From Anaerolineae bacterium (GTDB lineage Bacteria; Chloroflexota; Anaerolineae; Aggregatilineales; Phototrophicaceae): DNA of 38,802 bases. Both the position numbers and the translations under genes were made by a program. The notes under the pieces were generated by a model. The model was not told where the DNA came from. It saw nothing but the letters and a program-made list of their open reading frames with translations, and searched no databases. Below are positions 24,037-32,893 of the stretch, piece by piece. The stretch lies in assembly GCA_016788625.1 (NCBI GenBank), contig JAEUQX010000260.1, forward strand, positions 1 to 38,802, read 5' to 3'. Every line of letters begins with the position of its first letter. The first letter of the stretch is position 1.

Positions 24037-24065
24037 GTAGGGGTAACCGCGCAGGTTGCCCCTAC
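24037..24065. repeat. Dispersed-type palindrome between convergent P450 and secF
   Basis: GTAGGGGTAACC (24037-24048) pairs with GGTTGCCCCTAC (24054-24065) around a GCGCA loop; one pair is U-G. It lies between two convergent genes and lacks a U-tract on either strand. Similar GTAGGGGC-type palindromes are common as dispersed repeats in Chloroflexota and cyanobacterial genomes. It may also serve as a two-way transcription barrier. Confidence 0.7.
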
Positions 24066-24093
24066 CATTACAGCTTGTGCTTCGCGGACTGCA

Positions 24094-25047
24094 TCAAACC
24101 TCGGCGTCGGCAGTCTCCAGAGGCTGGCGATTCACGAACGGGATTTCGCCCTTCTCCCAGGCAACCAGCAACGGCACGGCGATGAAGATCGACGAATAGG
24201 TGCCCGTGAGCAGGCCGACGAAGAGAATGGCGATGAACTGCTTGATGCTCTCGCCACCAAAAATCAGGATGGCGATCATGATGAAGAAGGCGTTCAACTG
24301 CGTGGCAAGCGAGCGGTGAATCGTCTCCAGAATGCTGCGGTTGACGATCGTTTCATAAGGCTGTCCAAGATGCTTGGGAATGTTCTCGCGGATGCGATCG
24401 AAGAGGACGATGGTGTCCTGAATTGAGAAGCCAACCACCGTCAGCACCGCCGTCAGAAACAGCGCATCGACTTCCCACCCGAAGAGCAGCCCCGCGAGCG
24501 ACATCACAGCAGATACCACCAGGACGTCATGCACCATCGCCAGAACTGCGCAGACACCATATCGAAAGGCGTTGGGCACCTGGCGGAACGCGATGACGAT
24601 AAAACCGGTGACGACTGCAGCGACCACCAGCACCGCGACAAACGCAGCGCGTGTGACTTCCTGACCAACGGTGGCCGAAACCCGTTCGATACGCAGGCTG
24701 TCCAGGTCGAGGGGCGCGAGCTGGCCGAGATCGCGAACAAGCTGACTGGAGACCGACTGATCGACGAACGAACCGCGCACCGACCAGCGGTAATCCACCA
24801 CTTCGCCTAGCTGCTGAATGATGACATTCTCATCATCGTAGCGCCCAAACACCTCGCGAATGCCCGCCTCAGTGGCCCCAGCATTCGTGAATTTCAATTC
24901 ATAGATGCTGCCACCCTCAAAGTCGATGCTCATGCGAAAAAGCTGCCCAGTCGTCGCCCAGGAATAGATCATGATGGCGATGCCCGGCACGATGACCAGC
25001 GCAGAAATCAGAAAGAACCAGCGGCGCTTTTGTACCAGACTGAACAT
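24094..25047 (-). CDS. secF: Protein translocase subunit SecF
   Basis: RND-type membrane subunit that, with SecD, uses the proton gradient to help complete Sec-dependent export. 317 aa with six predicted membrane segments; the periplasmic P1 loop lies between segments 1 and 2. Family motifs FEGGSIYELKFTN and, in segment 4-5, GFSIQDTIVLFDRIREN, are present. The Asp in the latter corresponds to the proton-relay region. It starts 12 bp after secD with GGGAGA well placed. Order yajC-secD-secF as in E. coli. Confidence 0.96.
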   Translation of the reverse strand: MFSLVQKRRWFFLISALVIVPGIAIMIYSWATTGQLFRMSIDFEGGSIYELKFTNAGATEAGIREVFGRYDDENVIIQQLGEVVDYRWSVRGSFVDQSVSSQLVRDLGQLAPLDLDSLRIERVSATVGQEVTRAAFVAVLVVAAVVTGFIVIAFRQVPNAFRYGVCAVLAMVHDVLVVSAVMSLAGLLFGWEVDALFLTAVLTVVGFSIQDTIVLFDRIRENIPKHLGQPYETIVNRSILETIHRSLATQLNAFFIMIAILIFGGESIKQFIAILFVGLLTGTYSSIFIAVPLLVAWEKGEIPFVNRQPLETADAEV

Positions 25048-25059
25048 GTCGAAATCTCC

Positions 25060-26505
25060 CTAGACGCCCAGAAGCCACTGGCGTTGTGTAAGCGGCTGCC
25101 GAAGTACAGCAACCAGCAGGTGCAAAAAGGTACGGGTAACGATGATCGCCGTGAACAGATTGAGGATGAGGCCAAGCGCCAGCGTAACCGCGAAACCACT
25201 GACGATGCTTGCACCTGGCGTTTGACCGAAGAGGAACAGGATCGCACAGATGATAATCGTCGAGAGGTTCGAGTCGCGGATGGAAGCCCAGGCACGATCA
25301 AACCCAGCTCTGAGAGCAGTTTCCAGATCGTTGCCCGCGCGCAGTTCTTCCTTGATACGCTCAAAGATCAGGATGTTGCCATCCACCGCTGTACCGATAG
25401 AGATGAGGAAACCGACGATGGCGGGCAGCGTGAGTGTAACCGGGATCAGCTTAAAGAGGGCGAAGTTCAAGGCAATGAAGACCAGGAGGGCCAGATCAGC
25501 AGCGATGCCGGGGACACGGTAGTAAACGAGCATGAACGTCAACACGACGATCACACCGATGATACCCGCCCGAATGCTGAGATTGACGGATTCCTGGCCG
25601 AGCGTCGCGCCGACGGTTTCAGCCGTTTCGACGCGCAGTGGGATGGGCAGCGCGCCGGAACGCAGTTGCAGTGCTAACTCTTTGGCCTCTTCCTCCGTGA
25701 AGGCGCCAGAGATAACCCCGCCGGTGTCCAGACGCGCCTGAATGGTAGGCGCAGAGAGAACCACACCATCCAGCACAATCGCCATCGGCTGACCAATGCG
25801 GCTCTCTGTGAACGGCCCGAAGGTCTCGCCAGCCTCTGCGGTCAAGTCGAACTGGATGAGCCATTCGCCCGCCGGGTCAAAGGTGGCAATCGCTGCTTGC
25901 AGCCCCGCACCCGTGATGACCGTCTGGAAAGGTTGATTCGTGAGCGGACTGGGAAGCGCAACGGGTTCTGCTGTCCCGGGTTCAGGCGTCGCCTCCGGAC
26001 CGGCTTCAGCCGCGCTGGTTGCTTCGCGCTGCTGCTGAATGAGGAACTGCTCAGTCGTGATAATGCGCTGGCCGATCAACTGCTCAACCTGTGAACGATT
26101 CAGCCCGCCAAAATCCACGAACTCCAACAGAGCGGTCTTTTGAATCGTGTTAACCGCCTGTTCGGGATCACGTATGCCGGGCAGCTCAACCAGGATACGG
26201 TTGCTGCCCTGCACCTGCACCGTCGCCTCACCTACGCCCAATGAGTTCACACGACGTGACACATTATTGGCCGCCTGACGCAGATCTTCGATGGTATAGG
26301 AACCCGGCGGAAGTTCAGCGGCGAGCAACACGCGCAACCCACCAACGAGGTCAAGGCCGAGGCTTTGACGCAGGGCCACGTCGACCTCATTGACCCCGTC
26401 ATTATTGACATCAATGCGAAAACCTGTGTTATCTGGCAGGCTGACCCAGATAGCAACGACGGTCAGCGTTAGAATGATGACCAGCCAGCGAAAATGAGAT
26501 CCCAT
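25060..26505 (-). CDS. secD: Protein translocase subunit SecD
   Basis: Partner of SecF, 481 aa. N-terminal membrane segment (residues about 5-25), then the P1 periplasmic domain, beginning with GLDLVGGLRVLL, and the C-terminal five-helix RND module. The conserved segment 4 GTAVDGNILIFERIKEE contains the Asp used in proton movement. A Pro/Glu/Ala-rich insertion at about 166-184 in the periplasmic part (EAGPEATPEPGTAEP) is a low-complexity linker not found in E. coli SecD. A ribosome site AAAGG precedes the ATG. It is 48 bp downstream of yajC. Confidence 0.96.
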   Translation of the reverse strand: MGSHFRWLVIILTLTVVAIWVSLPDNTGFRIDVNNDGVNEVDVALRQSLGLDLVGGLRVLLAAELPPGSYTIEDLRQAANNVSRRVNSLGVGEATVQVQGSNRILVELPGIRDPEQAVNTIQKTALLEFVDFGGLNRSQVEQLIGQRIITTEQFLIQQQREATSAAEAGPEATPEPGTAEPVALPSPLTNQPFQTVITGAGLQAAIATFDPAGEWLIQFDLTAEAGETFGPFTESRIGQPMAIVLDGVVLSAPTIQARLDTGGVISGAFTEEEAKELALQLRSGALPIPLRVETAETVGATLGQESVNLSIRAGIIGVIVVLTFMLVYYRVPGIAADLALLVFIALNFALFKLIPVTLTLPAIVGFLISIGTAVDGNILIFERIKEELRAGNDLETALRAGFDRAWASIRDSNLSTIIICAILFLFGQTPGASIVSGFAVTLALGLILNLFTAIIVTRTFLHLLVAVLRQPLTQRQWLLGV

Positions 26506-26553
26506 AAATGGCCTTTCTAAACGAAACCAGAATAGCAGGTGTTCCGCGAAGAG

Positions 26554-26877
26554 TTACTGTTCGCTTGATGCGCTGCCGCCCAAGCTAAGGCGCGCGGCTT
26601 CTGCAATTGCCTCCGGGTCATAAGGCTGCATGAGCGCTGCCGTCAGGAGGCGCACCACTACACCTTCAGCGATCTCGACCTGGGCGATGCCTTTCTCGGC
26701 CTCGACAGAGATAACCTTGCCGATGATGCCGCCGTAGGTCACGACCTCATCACCAATGGCCAGCGCGCTGACATAACGCTGACGCTTCGAGAAATCACGC
26801 TGTTTGGGGAAGATGACCATCGCCCAATACGCTCCCAAACCAAGGAGCATCACCAACGCTAAGACCGCGAATTCCAT
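26554..26877 (-). CDS. yajC: Sec translocon accessory protein YajC
   Basis: 107-aa single-span membrane protein; the helix is at residues 1-19, followed by a cytoplasmic domain with the YajC hallmark GDEVVTYGGIIGKV. Length is standard. First gene of the yajC-secD-secF operon, with an extended -10 promoter 34 bp upstream. YajC associates with SecDF-YidC and is not essential in E. coli. Confidence 0.95.
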   Translation of the reverse strand: MEFAVLALVMLLGLGAYWAMVIFPKQRDFSKRQRYVSALAIGDEVVTYGGIIGKVISVEAEKGIAQVEIAEGVVVRLLTAALMQPYDPEAIAEAARLSLGGSASSEQ

Positions 26878-26910
26878 GCCTTTATTCCCATTCTTCCCAA
26901 AACCTGGGTC

Positions 26911-26919
26911 ATTATAGCA
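26911..26919 (-). promoter_or_regulatory. Extended -10 promoter of yajC-secDF
   Basis: Minus-strand TGCTATAAT (26919-26911) in the 61-bp gap between yajC and the upstream glycosyltransferase. No -35 match was found at the normal distance; the TGn extension can replace it. Confidence 0.55.
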
Positions 26920-26938
26920 CTCGGCTGGACAGCGACGA

Positions 26939-28822
26939 TTACGAACCTGTAACCTCTAGCCAACCTGCCCCCTGATCCGAATACGGCCCACCCCGCGGCC
27001 CAACAGCGACGAGCAGCACATATCGTCCTGGGGGCACGTCCGGCGGCACAACAAAGCCATGCCAGGTCGAAAAACGCCCTACCCACTCGTCAGTTACATA
27101 ATCGCCGTCGAACGCCGGGTTCATGCCCGCCATATCAAACCCCTTGACGGCAATATGCAGGTCGCGCGGCAGGTCACCCGTCACTTCCCAATCCAGGCGC
27201 ACGCGCACCGTGCCGCCCGCGCGGGTTAGTGCGACACCGTCCATCGCCAAACCAAGCAGGCGCATCCCCGGATAATCGAGCGTCACAGGCTGTTCCGTCA
27301 ACGCGGGAACGGGTAGTTGACGCTGGAAGATGGTCACGGGGCCGGACGAGTAGCGTGGGTCGTCAAACTCGGTGATGGGCTGATAGTTGGCGCGGAACCA
27401 AGGATCATTCTCGATAACGTAGTTGTAAAGGACAAGCGCCGCGCCCCGAAAACGCTGAAACACCAAATAGTCAGGCGCATAACGAATCAACCAACTGTAC
27501 AGGTCGCCCCGCCGCAGCATCGCCGACGCTTCTGGTTGAAGCAGGCCGAGATAATCAGTCATCCAACGGCGAGCGTAGAAACCAAGCTGCCCCACCTCCG
27601 CGACGCCAACCGTCGCATCAGGCGCAGCGTTCGTGTGCAGCCATTCGCCGGTCTCGCGATAGACCTGCCAATCGACAATTGGCAGCATCACATCCACCGG
27701 ACCACCTGCGCGCATCTGCTCGCTGATTCGCGCAAAGGATGAAGCCTGGGCGATAAGTGGAAAGAGCGCCAGGATCGCCGCGAGGTACGCAGCCACCCTG
27801 AAGCGCCGAATTCGTACCCGCTGATGAATAAATCCTAAGCCGTGCGCGGCCAGCAGCGCCACTGCCGGGACAAGCGGCGCGTAGTACCAGCGGTAGGGCG
27901 CAACATCCAGAATGATGTATGCCAGAAGATGCAGTACGCCCCAGGCAGCGATCAACACAATGGGCGTAGTAATCGACCCAGCCAGTCCCAGGATGACCAG
28001 GATAGAAAGCGCCACGTAGAGCGAACTCTGGTTCATCAGGCTGGCAAGGATCAACCGCACGCCGCCCAGGGTATCCACGTTCACACCCAACCCAGTAATG
28101 CCAAGCACAGCCTGCGCACCTTTCGCGCTCAAGGTCGCGGGAAAGGGAGAACCATATGTAGCGAACGCCCACAGCGCAAACAGGGCAATGGGCAGCGCGG
28201 CGGCCAGCACAAAGCTGACCAGCGCACGCCACCAGCGTGTGATCGTATGACGGGCATTCACGGCAGAGACAAACGCGCCAAGACCCAGCAGCCCACCGGG
28301 CAGCAGCGCATCCGGACGAGTCAGGACGGCCAGCCCGATCAACAGACCCGCAAGGCCCCAGCGCTGACGTGCAGCAAACATCACAGCCGCGAGCACAAGC
28401 ATCACCCACAATGCGGTTTCCATGCCGAGCGAGAGCCACAATGGACTGCTGAGCGCATAAACCAGGCCAGCCCAATAGCGTATCTGCGGGGATAGGGAAC
28501 GTGGCGCGAGTTCAGCAACACAATATGCGCCGAGGCCGATGGAGATCACACCTATCAGACTGCCGAGGACGTGAAAATCAGGGATGAACAGGCTCAGCGC
28601 GGCAAGCAGCATCGCGTATAGAGGTGCGGTCGTGCTAAGGACAGAATCGCCCGCGTTGTAAACAAGACCAACACCAGATGCCAGGTTACGCGCATAGCGG
28701 TAGGTGATGAAACTGTCGTCCAGACGGAACTCCGCCATCACACCAAGCCAGATGATGACCGCCAGCACGAGATAGGTAATCAGGGGGATAAAGGGTGAAC
28801 GGATGCTGAGTTGCTTGACCAT
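26939..28822 (-). CDS. GT39/PMT-type integral membrane glycosyltransferase with C-terminal beta-rich domain
   Basis: 627-aa polytopic membrane protein with about 11-12 hydrophobic segments in residues 10-360, of the dolichyl/undecaprenyl-phosphate mannose-type transferase fold. The first outside loop has the acidic pair LDDSFITYRYARN, and STTAPLYAML follows, typical of these GT-C enzymes. From about residue 380 the protein is soluble, and the last ~130 residues form a beta-sandwich-like domain that also occurs in the second glycosyltransferase at 30884. Probable role: transfer of a lipid-linked sugar to a cell-surface acceptor. It is divergently arranged with that second gene's operon. Substrate unknown. 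Alternative: a non-enzymatic paralogue; the acidic pair argues against it. Confidence 0.8.
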   Translation of the reverse strand: MVKQLSIRSPFIPLITYLVLAVIIWLGVMAEFRLDDSFITYRYARNLASGVGLVYNAGDSVLSTTAPLYAMLLAALSLFIPDFHVLGSLIGVISIGLGAYCVAELAPRSLSPQIRYWAGLVYALSSPLWLSLGMETALWVMLVLAAVMFAARQRWGLAGLLIGLAVLTRPDALLPGGLLGLGAFVSAVNARHTITRWWRALVSFVLAAALPIALFALWAFATYGSPFPATLSAKGAQAVLGITGLGVNVDTLGGVRLILASLMNQSSLYVALSILVILGLAGSITTPIVLIAAWGVLHLLAYIILDVAPYRWYYAPLVPAVALLAAHGLGFIHQRVRIRRFRVAAYLAAILALFPLIAQASSFARISEQMRAGGPVDVMLPIVDWQVYRETGEWLHTNAAPDATVGVAEVGQLGFYARRWMTDYLGLLQPEASAMLRRGDLYSWLIRYAPDYLVFQRFRGAALVLYNYVIENDPWFRANYQPITEFDDPRYSSGPVTIFQRQLPVPALTEQPVTLDYPGMRLLGLAMDGVALTRAGGTVRVRLDWEVTGDLPRDLHIAVKGFDMAGMNPAFDGDYVTDEWVGRFSTWHGFVVPPDVPPGRYVLLVAVGPRGGPYSDQGAGWLEVTGS

Positions 28823-28843
28823 CTGTCACATTGTCCCTAAAAT
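28815..28843 (+). promoter_or_regulatory. Promoter of the secreted protein/NERD-like/GT39 operon
   Basis: -35 TTGACC (28815-28820), 17-bp spacer, -10 TAAAAT (28838-28843). The -35 box covers the start codon of the divergent glycosyltransferase. The transcript would carry an 85-nt leader before the ATG at 28935. Confidence 0.65.
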
Positions 28844-28934
28844 AGCCGCCGAATCATACACCAAGTGGAGTGGCGCCAACATCCCTTTTTCACGGCATGT
28901 AACACACCTGCGTCGCCACTAGATAGGATGAGCT

Positions 28935-30074
28935 ATGTCTTCGTTTCGCAAACTCACGCTGGTCGCGCTGCTCCTGTTGGTCGCGCTACCCTTCTCGACA
29001 CTGCTTGTCGATGCCGGGCAGGTGGCGCTGAACAACAATCGGGGCGACAGCAGCACCGTATGGTTCATCACGGGTGAACAAACCTTGGTGATGAATGGTT
29101 TTGATCTGACCCCGCTGAATCTGCAACTGCCCGCTGTGATCGACAAAGTCAGCATCGCAGTCGATACTGCCGTGCAGGGCGTAGCGACGGAGATCGTGGT
29201 TTATGAAGACGGCAACGGCGGCTCGCCACGCGACGCCAAGCTGGTCGGGCAAGCGCAGGCCACCATCACTCAGGGCGGTGTATTCACCTACACCTTCCCG
29301 ACCCCTGTCACGGTCACACAGCCTGTCGTGTGGGTTGGCTTCTACCTGCCCGTCAACTTCCGCTTCCTGGCAGATAACCAGGGTTCATCAGTGCTGACCT
29401 ACTGGGCATGGTCGCCGGGCACGCGCTTTGATGTAGCCAACCTGTCGTCCGCTGTTGTGCTCGGTCCTTCAAACGGCACCGCGCCCGTCAACCTGGATAT
29501 CAAGGGCATTGCGCGCATCACCGCTGAGATCACTGGCGGCATCACCTTGACAACTTCGCCCGGCGCACCAACCGCGATTGTGCCGACCTTCGCCGGAACA
29601 CCCGCGTTCAACGTGACACAGTTCCCCGCCAGCGGCAGTGAACGGCTCAGCGTGCTGAAGGTCTATGCTCCAGCCTGCGAAACGCTGTTCTGGGACAGCG
29701 AGGATGTTGGCATCACCTTCCGGGGCAGCATTGAACCGCGCTGCACGGCGATCTGGGTGGGCTATGCGCCATCGTCGCCACTCGGTTACGTCCGCCGCCA
29801 GCTTTACTACGATGTCACCTTCTATAACGCCAGCGGTAACCCGATCAGCGAGACGCTGGCCGCTGCGGTAACACACTGCGTCAAGCCGAACCCGGAGGAT
29901 ATCAACAGCGCCGTGATCGGGCTGGCAGTCGGTTCGCCGCGCACGTTCAAGATTCTACCCACCCTGCGGATTGGCGATCTGGTCTGCGCGGAAGTAAACC
30001 AGAGCGGTGGTATTTCCTACTTTGTGCCAGGCAGCGCGACGGTAACGCCAACCTTCACGCCCGTGCCACGTTAA
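28935..30074 (+). CDS. Secreted beta-rich protein of unknown function
   Basis: 379 aa. Clear signal peptide: basic residues at 5-6, hydrophobic core 8-24, cleavage near VDAGQ. The mature protein is rich in beta-strand, Thr, Val and Pro with few charged residues, and ends in the T/P-rich TVTPTFTPVPR. Two parts are separated by a linker around residue 210 (GAPTAIVPTFAGT). The N-terminal part contains VYEDGNGGSPRDAKL, as in jelly-roll-like modules; the C-terminal part holds about four cysteines. No catalytic motif recognised. The ATG is preceded by AGGA. It is followed 15 bp later by the NERD-like gene in the same operon. Confidence 0.75.
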   Translation: MSSFRKLTLVALLLLVALPFSTLLVDAGQVALNNNRGDSSTVWFITGEQTLVMNGFDLTPLNLQLPAVIDKVSIAVDTAVQGVATEIVVYEDGNGGSPRDAKLVGQAQATITQGGVFTYTFPTPVTVTQPVVWVGFYLPVNFRFLADNQGSSVLTYWAWSPGTRFDVANLSSAVVLGPSNGTAPVNLDIKGIARITAEITGGITLTTSPGAPTAIVPTFAGTPAFNVTQFPASGSERLSVLKVYAPACETLFWDSEDVGITFRGSIEPRCTAIWVGYAPSSPLGYVRRQLYYDVTFYNASGNPISETLAAAVTHCVKPNPEDINSAVIGLAVGSPRTFKILPTLRIGDLVCAEVNQSGGISYFVPGSATVTPTFTPVPR

Positions 30075-30089
30075 ACCAGAGGATATGGT

Positions 30090-30881
30090 ATGCGCGTCGA
30101 AACCAACACTCCGCTCATCAAACGCAATCGCCGCAATGCGAACTACCTGTTCTTCTTCAGCATTGCCGTGCTGGTCGCTGGTTTCCTGCTGGCGAACCTT
30201 CAGCTTACGGCAACTGATGAGACCGGACTGGCGCTGGCGGTCTTCCTACCCTGGTTGATCCTGCCTGTTGGCTTCATTGCCACGCTGGCTTCGGTACGAA
30301 TGACAAACCTGTGGCTGCGCCGCCCGCGTCCGGAGACGGTAATTCAGGAAGGCTTGAAGGGTATCAGCAACAAGAGTGTGCTGTACCACTATTACCATTT
30401 CCCTGCGCGGCATGTGCTGATCGCTCCACAGGGTGTTTTCGCCATGATTACGCGCTTCCAGGAAGGGCGCTTCAGCGTCGAAGGCGACAAGTGGCAGACT
30501 GCGGGCGGGCCGTTCGGGCGTGTCATGCGTTTTCTGCGGCGCGATGACATCCGCAACCCTTCGGAAGAAGCACGACTGGCAGCGGAACATGTCAAGAAAC
30601 TGATCGGAGCGACCCTGCCGGATGTCGAGGTGCAACCGCTGGTGATCTTCGTGGACCCCCGCGCGCAGCTCAACATCACCAACCCGACAGTGCCAGTACT
30701 GTTCGCGGACGACAACAAAGAGCCAAACCTGCGCGATTACATGCGCGACATCGCCGCGCAGATGCAGCAGGACAAGCAGCCACAGACACAACCCAAGAAA
30801 AAAGGTGAGAAAGAGAAACCCAAGAGCGGCGCAAGCGTAGAAGCCATCGCCGAGGCGCTGGAAGCCGCAACGATCCTTTAG
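30090..30881 (+). CDS. Two-span membrane protein with NERD-like domain
   Basis: 263 aa. Two membrane helices (residues 18-38 and 46-68) anchor a cytoplasmic domain (81-220) that resembles the nuclease-related (NERD) fold: HVLIAPQGVFAMITRFQEGRF in part, a GDKW turn, NPSEEARLAAEHVKKLI and VEVQPLVIFVDPRA. In NERD proteins the strand after GVF carries a Glu and a Lys (vIExK); here those places read ITRF, so the catalytic pair seems absent. The C-terminus is Lys/Gln-rich (QPKKKGEKEKPK), likely disordered. It lies 2 bp before the GT39 gene, so translation is coupled. It may be a non-nucleolytic scaffold. Family assignment is moderate. Confidence 0.7.
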   Translation: MRVETNTPLIKRNRRNANYLFFFSIAVLVAGFLLANLQLTATDETGLALAVFLPWLILPVGFIATLASVRMTNLWLRRPRPETVIQEGLKGISNKSVLYHYYHFPARHVLIAPQGVFAMITRFQEGRFSVEGDKWQTAGGPFGRVMRFLRRDDIRNPSEEARLAAEHVKKLIGATLPDVEVQPLVIFVDPRAQLNITNPTVPVLFADDNKEPNLRDYMRDIAAQMQQDKQPQTQPKKKGEKEKPKSGASVEAIAEALEAATIL

Positions 30882-30883
30882 CC

Positions 30884-32890
30884 ATGCAACGACTTTTCCC
30901 GCTGGTCATGGTGGTCGCAATCACCATGATCGGCGCTTTCCTCCGCTTTCATGATCTCGCCCAGGTGCCCCTACGCGGCGACGAAGCATTCACCGTGCTG
31001 TATTGGGCACGCCAACCCCTGAACGTCTCCCTCACGCAGACGGCGACGATTGAACCGCATCCCGTATTGACTTACGCGATCTTTCACGGCTGGGGGCTGG
31101 CGACAGGTACGAGCGCATTCACTATGCGACTGCTGCCCGCCCTGGTGAACCTGCTGGGCATTCCGGCAGTTTATGTGTTGGGCAGGCGGCTGACAAAGAC
31201 CGCTGGGCGAGCAGAGGGAGTAGGATTGCTGGCAGCGCTGCTGTTTGCGCTGCATCCATTCGAGATCTGGCACGCACAGGACGCGCGCAACAATGCGATC
31301 TGGGCGGGACTGAGCGCCGCGACCATGTGTATCGGGGTCATGGCGCTGGAAAAACCGTCACGGCAGCGCTGGACGCTGTATGGCCTGTGCGCAGCCCTGA
31401 CGGCCAATATGTTTTACTTTGAGCTGCTGTTCCTCACGACCTTTGGCGTGTACGTCTTCCTGGCACGGCGCAGGCAGTTCCGAGAATGGGTGATGGCTGC
31501 ATTGCCAGCGTTCGTGACATCAATTGCATCATTCGTTATCCTGCAAGGTGCTCTGATCGCGTCGGGCAGCTACGCGGGCACCATTGCCAGCCGCTTCGAC
31601 TTTAATCTGCTGCTTTCTACATTTCTGCCTGTCCTCAGTTTTGGGGAGACGCTGCCAGCAGACGTGTCGAGCGCGCTGTGGCCGTTCATCATCTTGGCGC
31701 TGGTCGCGGGATTGCTGGCGCAAAGCAAGCTCACCCCCCTATCCCCTCTCCAAAGGGATAAGGGGAGTCAAGATACTATGGACGCACAACACCCTGGAGA
31801 ACTCCGTTCCAAGCGATTGTTCCTGCCCATCATGCTGCTGCTGCCAGTTGTGCTGTTCAGCGCCGCGGCACTACGCTTCAACATCTTCACGCCGCGTTAT
31901 CTGCTGCCACTCGTGCCGATCATGATTCTGATCTTCAGCGGGTTGGTCATCGGGCTGTTGCAACGCGGGTGGCACAGACGAGATGTATCGCGTCCCCTCA
32001 GTGCATCACGATTGAATCGCGGCATAGCTTTGGGCGGGATAGCGCTGCTGATCGGCTGGCTGAGCGTGACCGCAAGCACGCTGAACAACTATTACACCGC
32101 TCCTGCCTATGCGAAATCGCGCGACTGGCCTGCGCTGACCGAGTACCTGGCCGCGAACGTCAGCGCCGATGACCTGGTGATTCAACTATCAGTCGATTCG
32201 GCCTTTGGGTTCTACTACAACGCCGCTGCCGATGACATCGCCCTGCCCGGCTACCCAACGCAGCCCGCCGACGAGATCCGTGCCATTCTGGCGCGGGAAG
32301 CCACCCAACGGCGCAGCATCTGGATCGTCGGGCAAAGCTTTCCGGACTGGCCGAGCGCGGGCATTGTTGAGGATTGGCTGCAAACGCACATGCAGAGTGG
32401 GCGCGCGGGCGTGGCCGCAGATCTGAACTACCGCCAGTTTGTGACCTGGGATGTCGCACCCGGCGAGACGGGAAACGTGCTGGCGACGTTTGGCGAGGTA
32501 GCCGAGTTAGTTGGCTATCAGGTTTTCCTCCCCCCTGCCCCGTCGGGTCATCTGACTGTGTGGCTGTACTGGCGGCCTGTTTCGAGCAGCGAAAAGCCAC
32601 TCAAGGTCTTCGTGCATCTGCTGGGCGAGATCAACCCGCAGACCGGGACGCCATTGTGGTCCCAGGATGACCAGTTCCCCCAGGATGGCCTCATCAACAC
32701 AGACTCGTGGGAAACTGGGCGCGTCTACCGCGACATTTACACGCTGCCGCTGGCAGATGTACCGGGGGGTGAATACATGCTGCATGTGGGATTTTATGAC
32801 CCTGACACCAACGAGCGGCTGACTGCTGGTGAAAGTGACAGCTATCCACTGCGCGACCTGACGGTGAACGTGCAAAAGTCCACAAAATAA
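30884..32890 (+). CDS. GT39/PMT-type glycosyltransferase carrying an in-frame palindromic repeat
   Basis: 668-aa membrane glycosyltransferase. RGDEAFTVLYWAR at residues about 31-43 gives the acidic pair of the first outside loop, followed by HPVLTYAIFHGWG. About 11 membrane segments reach residue ~395. The C-terminal ~130 residues are a beta-rich soluble domain (LTVWLYWRPV, GEYMLHVGFYDPD). Residues 283-295 (LTPLSPLQRDKGS) lie in a hydrophilic loop and are encoded by a palindromic element, so the repeat has entered the coding frame without breaking it. Start codon is 2 bp after the NERD-like stop with no separate ribosome site. Sugar donor and acceptor unknown. Confidence 0.82.
   Translation: MQRLFPLVMVVAITMIGAFLRFHDLAQVPLRGDEAFTVLYWARQPLNVSLTQTATIEPHPVLTYAIFHGWGLATGTSAFTMRLLPALVNLLGIPAVYVLGRRLTKTAGRAEGVGLLAALLFALHPFEIWHAQDARNNAIWAGLSAATMCIGVMALEKPSRQRWTLYGLCAALTANMFYFELLFLTTFGVYVFLARRRQFREWVMAALPAFVTSIASFVILQGALIASGSYAGTIASRFDFNLLLSTFLPVLSFGETLPADVSSALWPFIILALVAGLLAQSKLTPLSPLQRDKGSQDTMDAQHPGELRSKRLFLPIMLLLPVVLFSAAALRFNIFTPRYLLPLVPIMILIFSGLVIGLLQRGWHRRDVSRPLSASRLNRGIALGGIALLIGWLSVTASTLNNYYTAPAYAKSRDWPALTEYLAANVSADDLVIQLSVDSAFGFYYNAAADDIALPGYPTQPADEIRAILAREATQRRSIWIVGQSFPDWPSAGIVEDWLQTHMQSGRAGVAADLNYRQFVTWDVAPGETGNVLATFGEVAELVGYQVFLPPAPSGHLTVWLYWRPVSSSEKPLKVFVHLLGEINPQTGTPLWSQDDQFPQDGLINTDSWETGRVYRDIYTLPLADVPGGEYMLHVGFYDPDTNERLTAGESDSYPLRDLTVNVQKSTK
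31730..31767. repeat. Palindromic repeat inside the GT39 coding sequence
   Basis: Begins CTCACC and contains inner arms TATCCC (31740-31745) and GGGATA (31755-31760), with outer arms CCCC (31735-31738) and GGGG (31762-31765) separated by one mismatch. The C-rich then G-rich layout, with little protein-level reason, resembles dispersed palindromes in Chloroflexota. Its edge matches that of the intergenic element at 4208-4259. Confidence 0.65.
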
Positions 32891-32893
32891 GAA

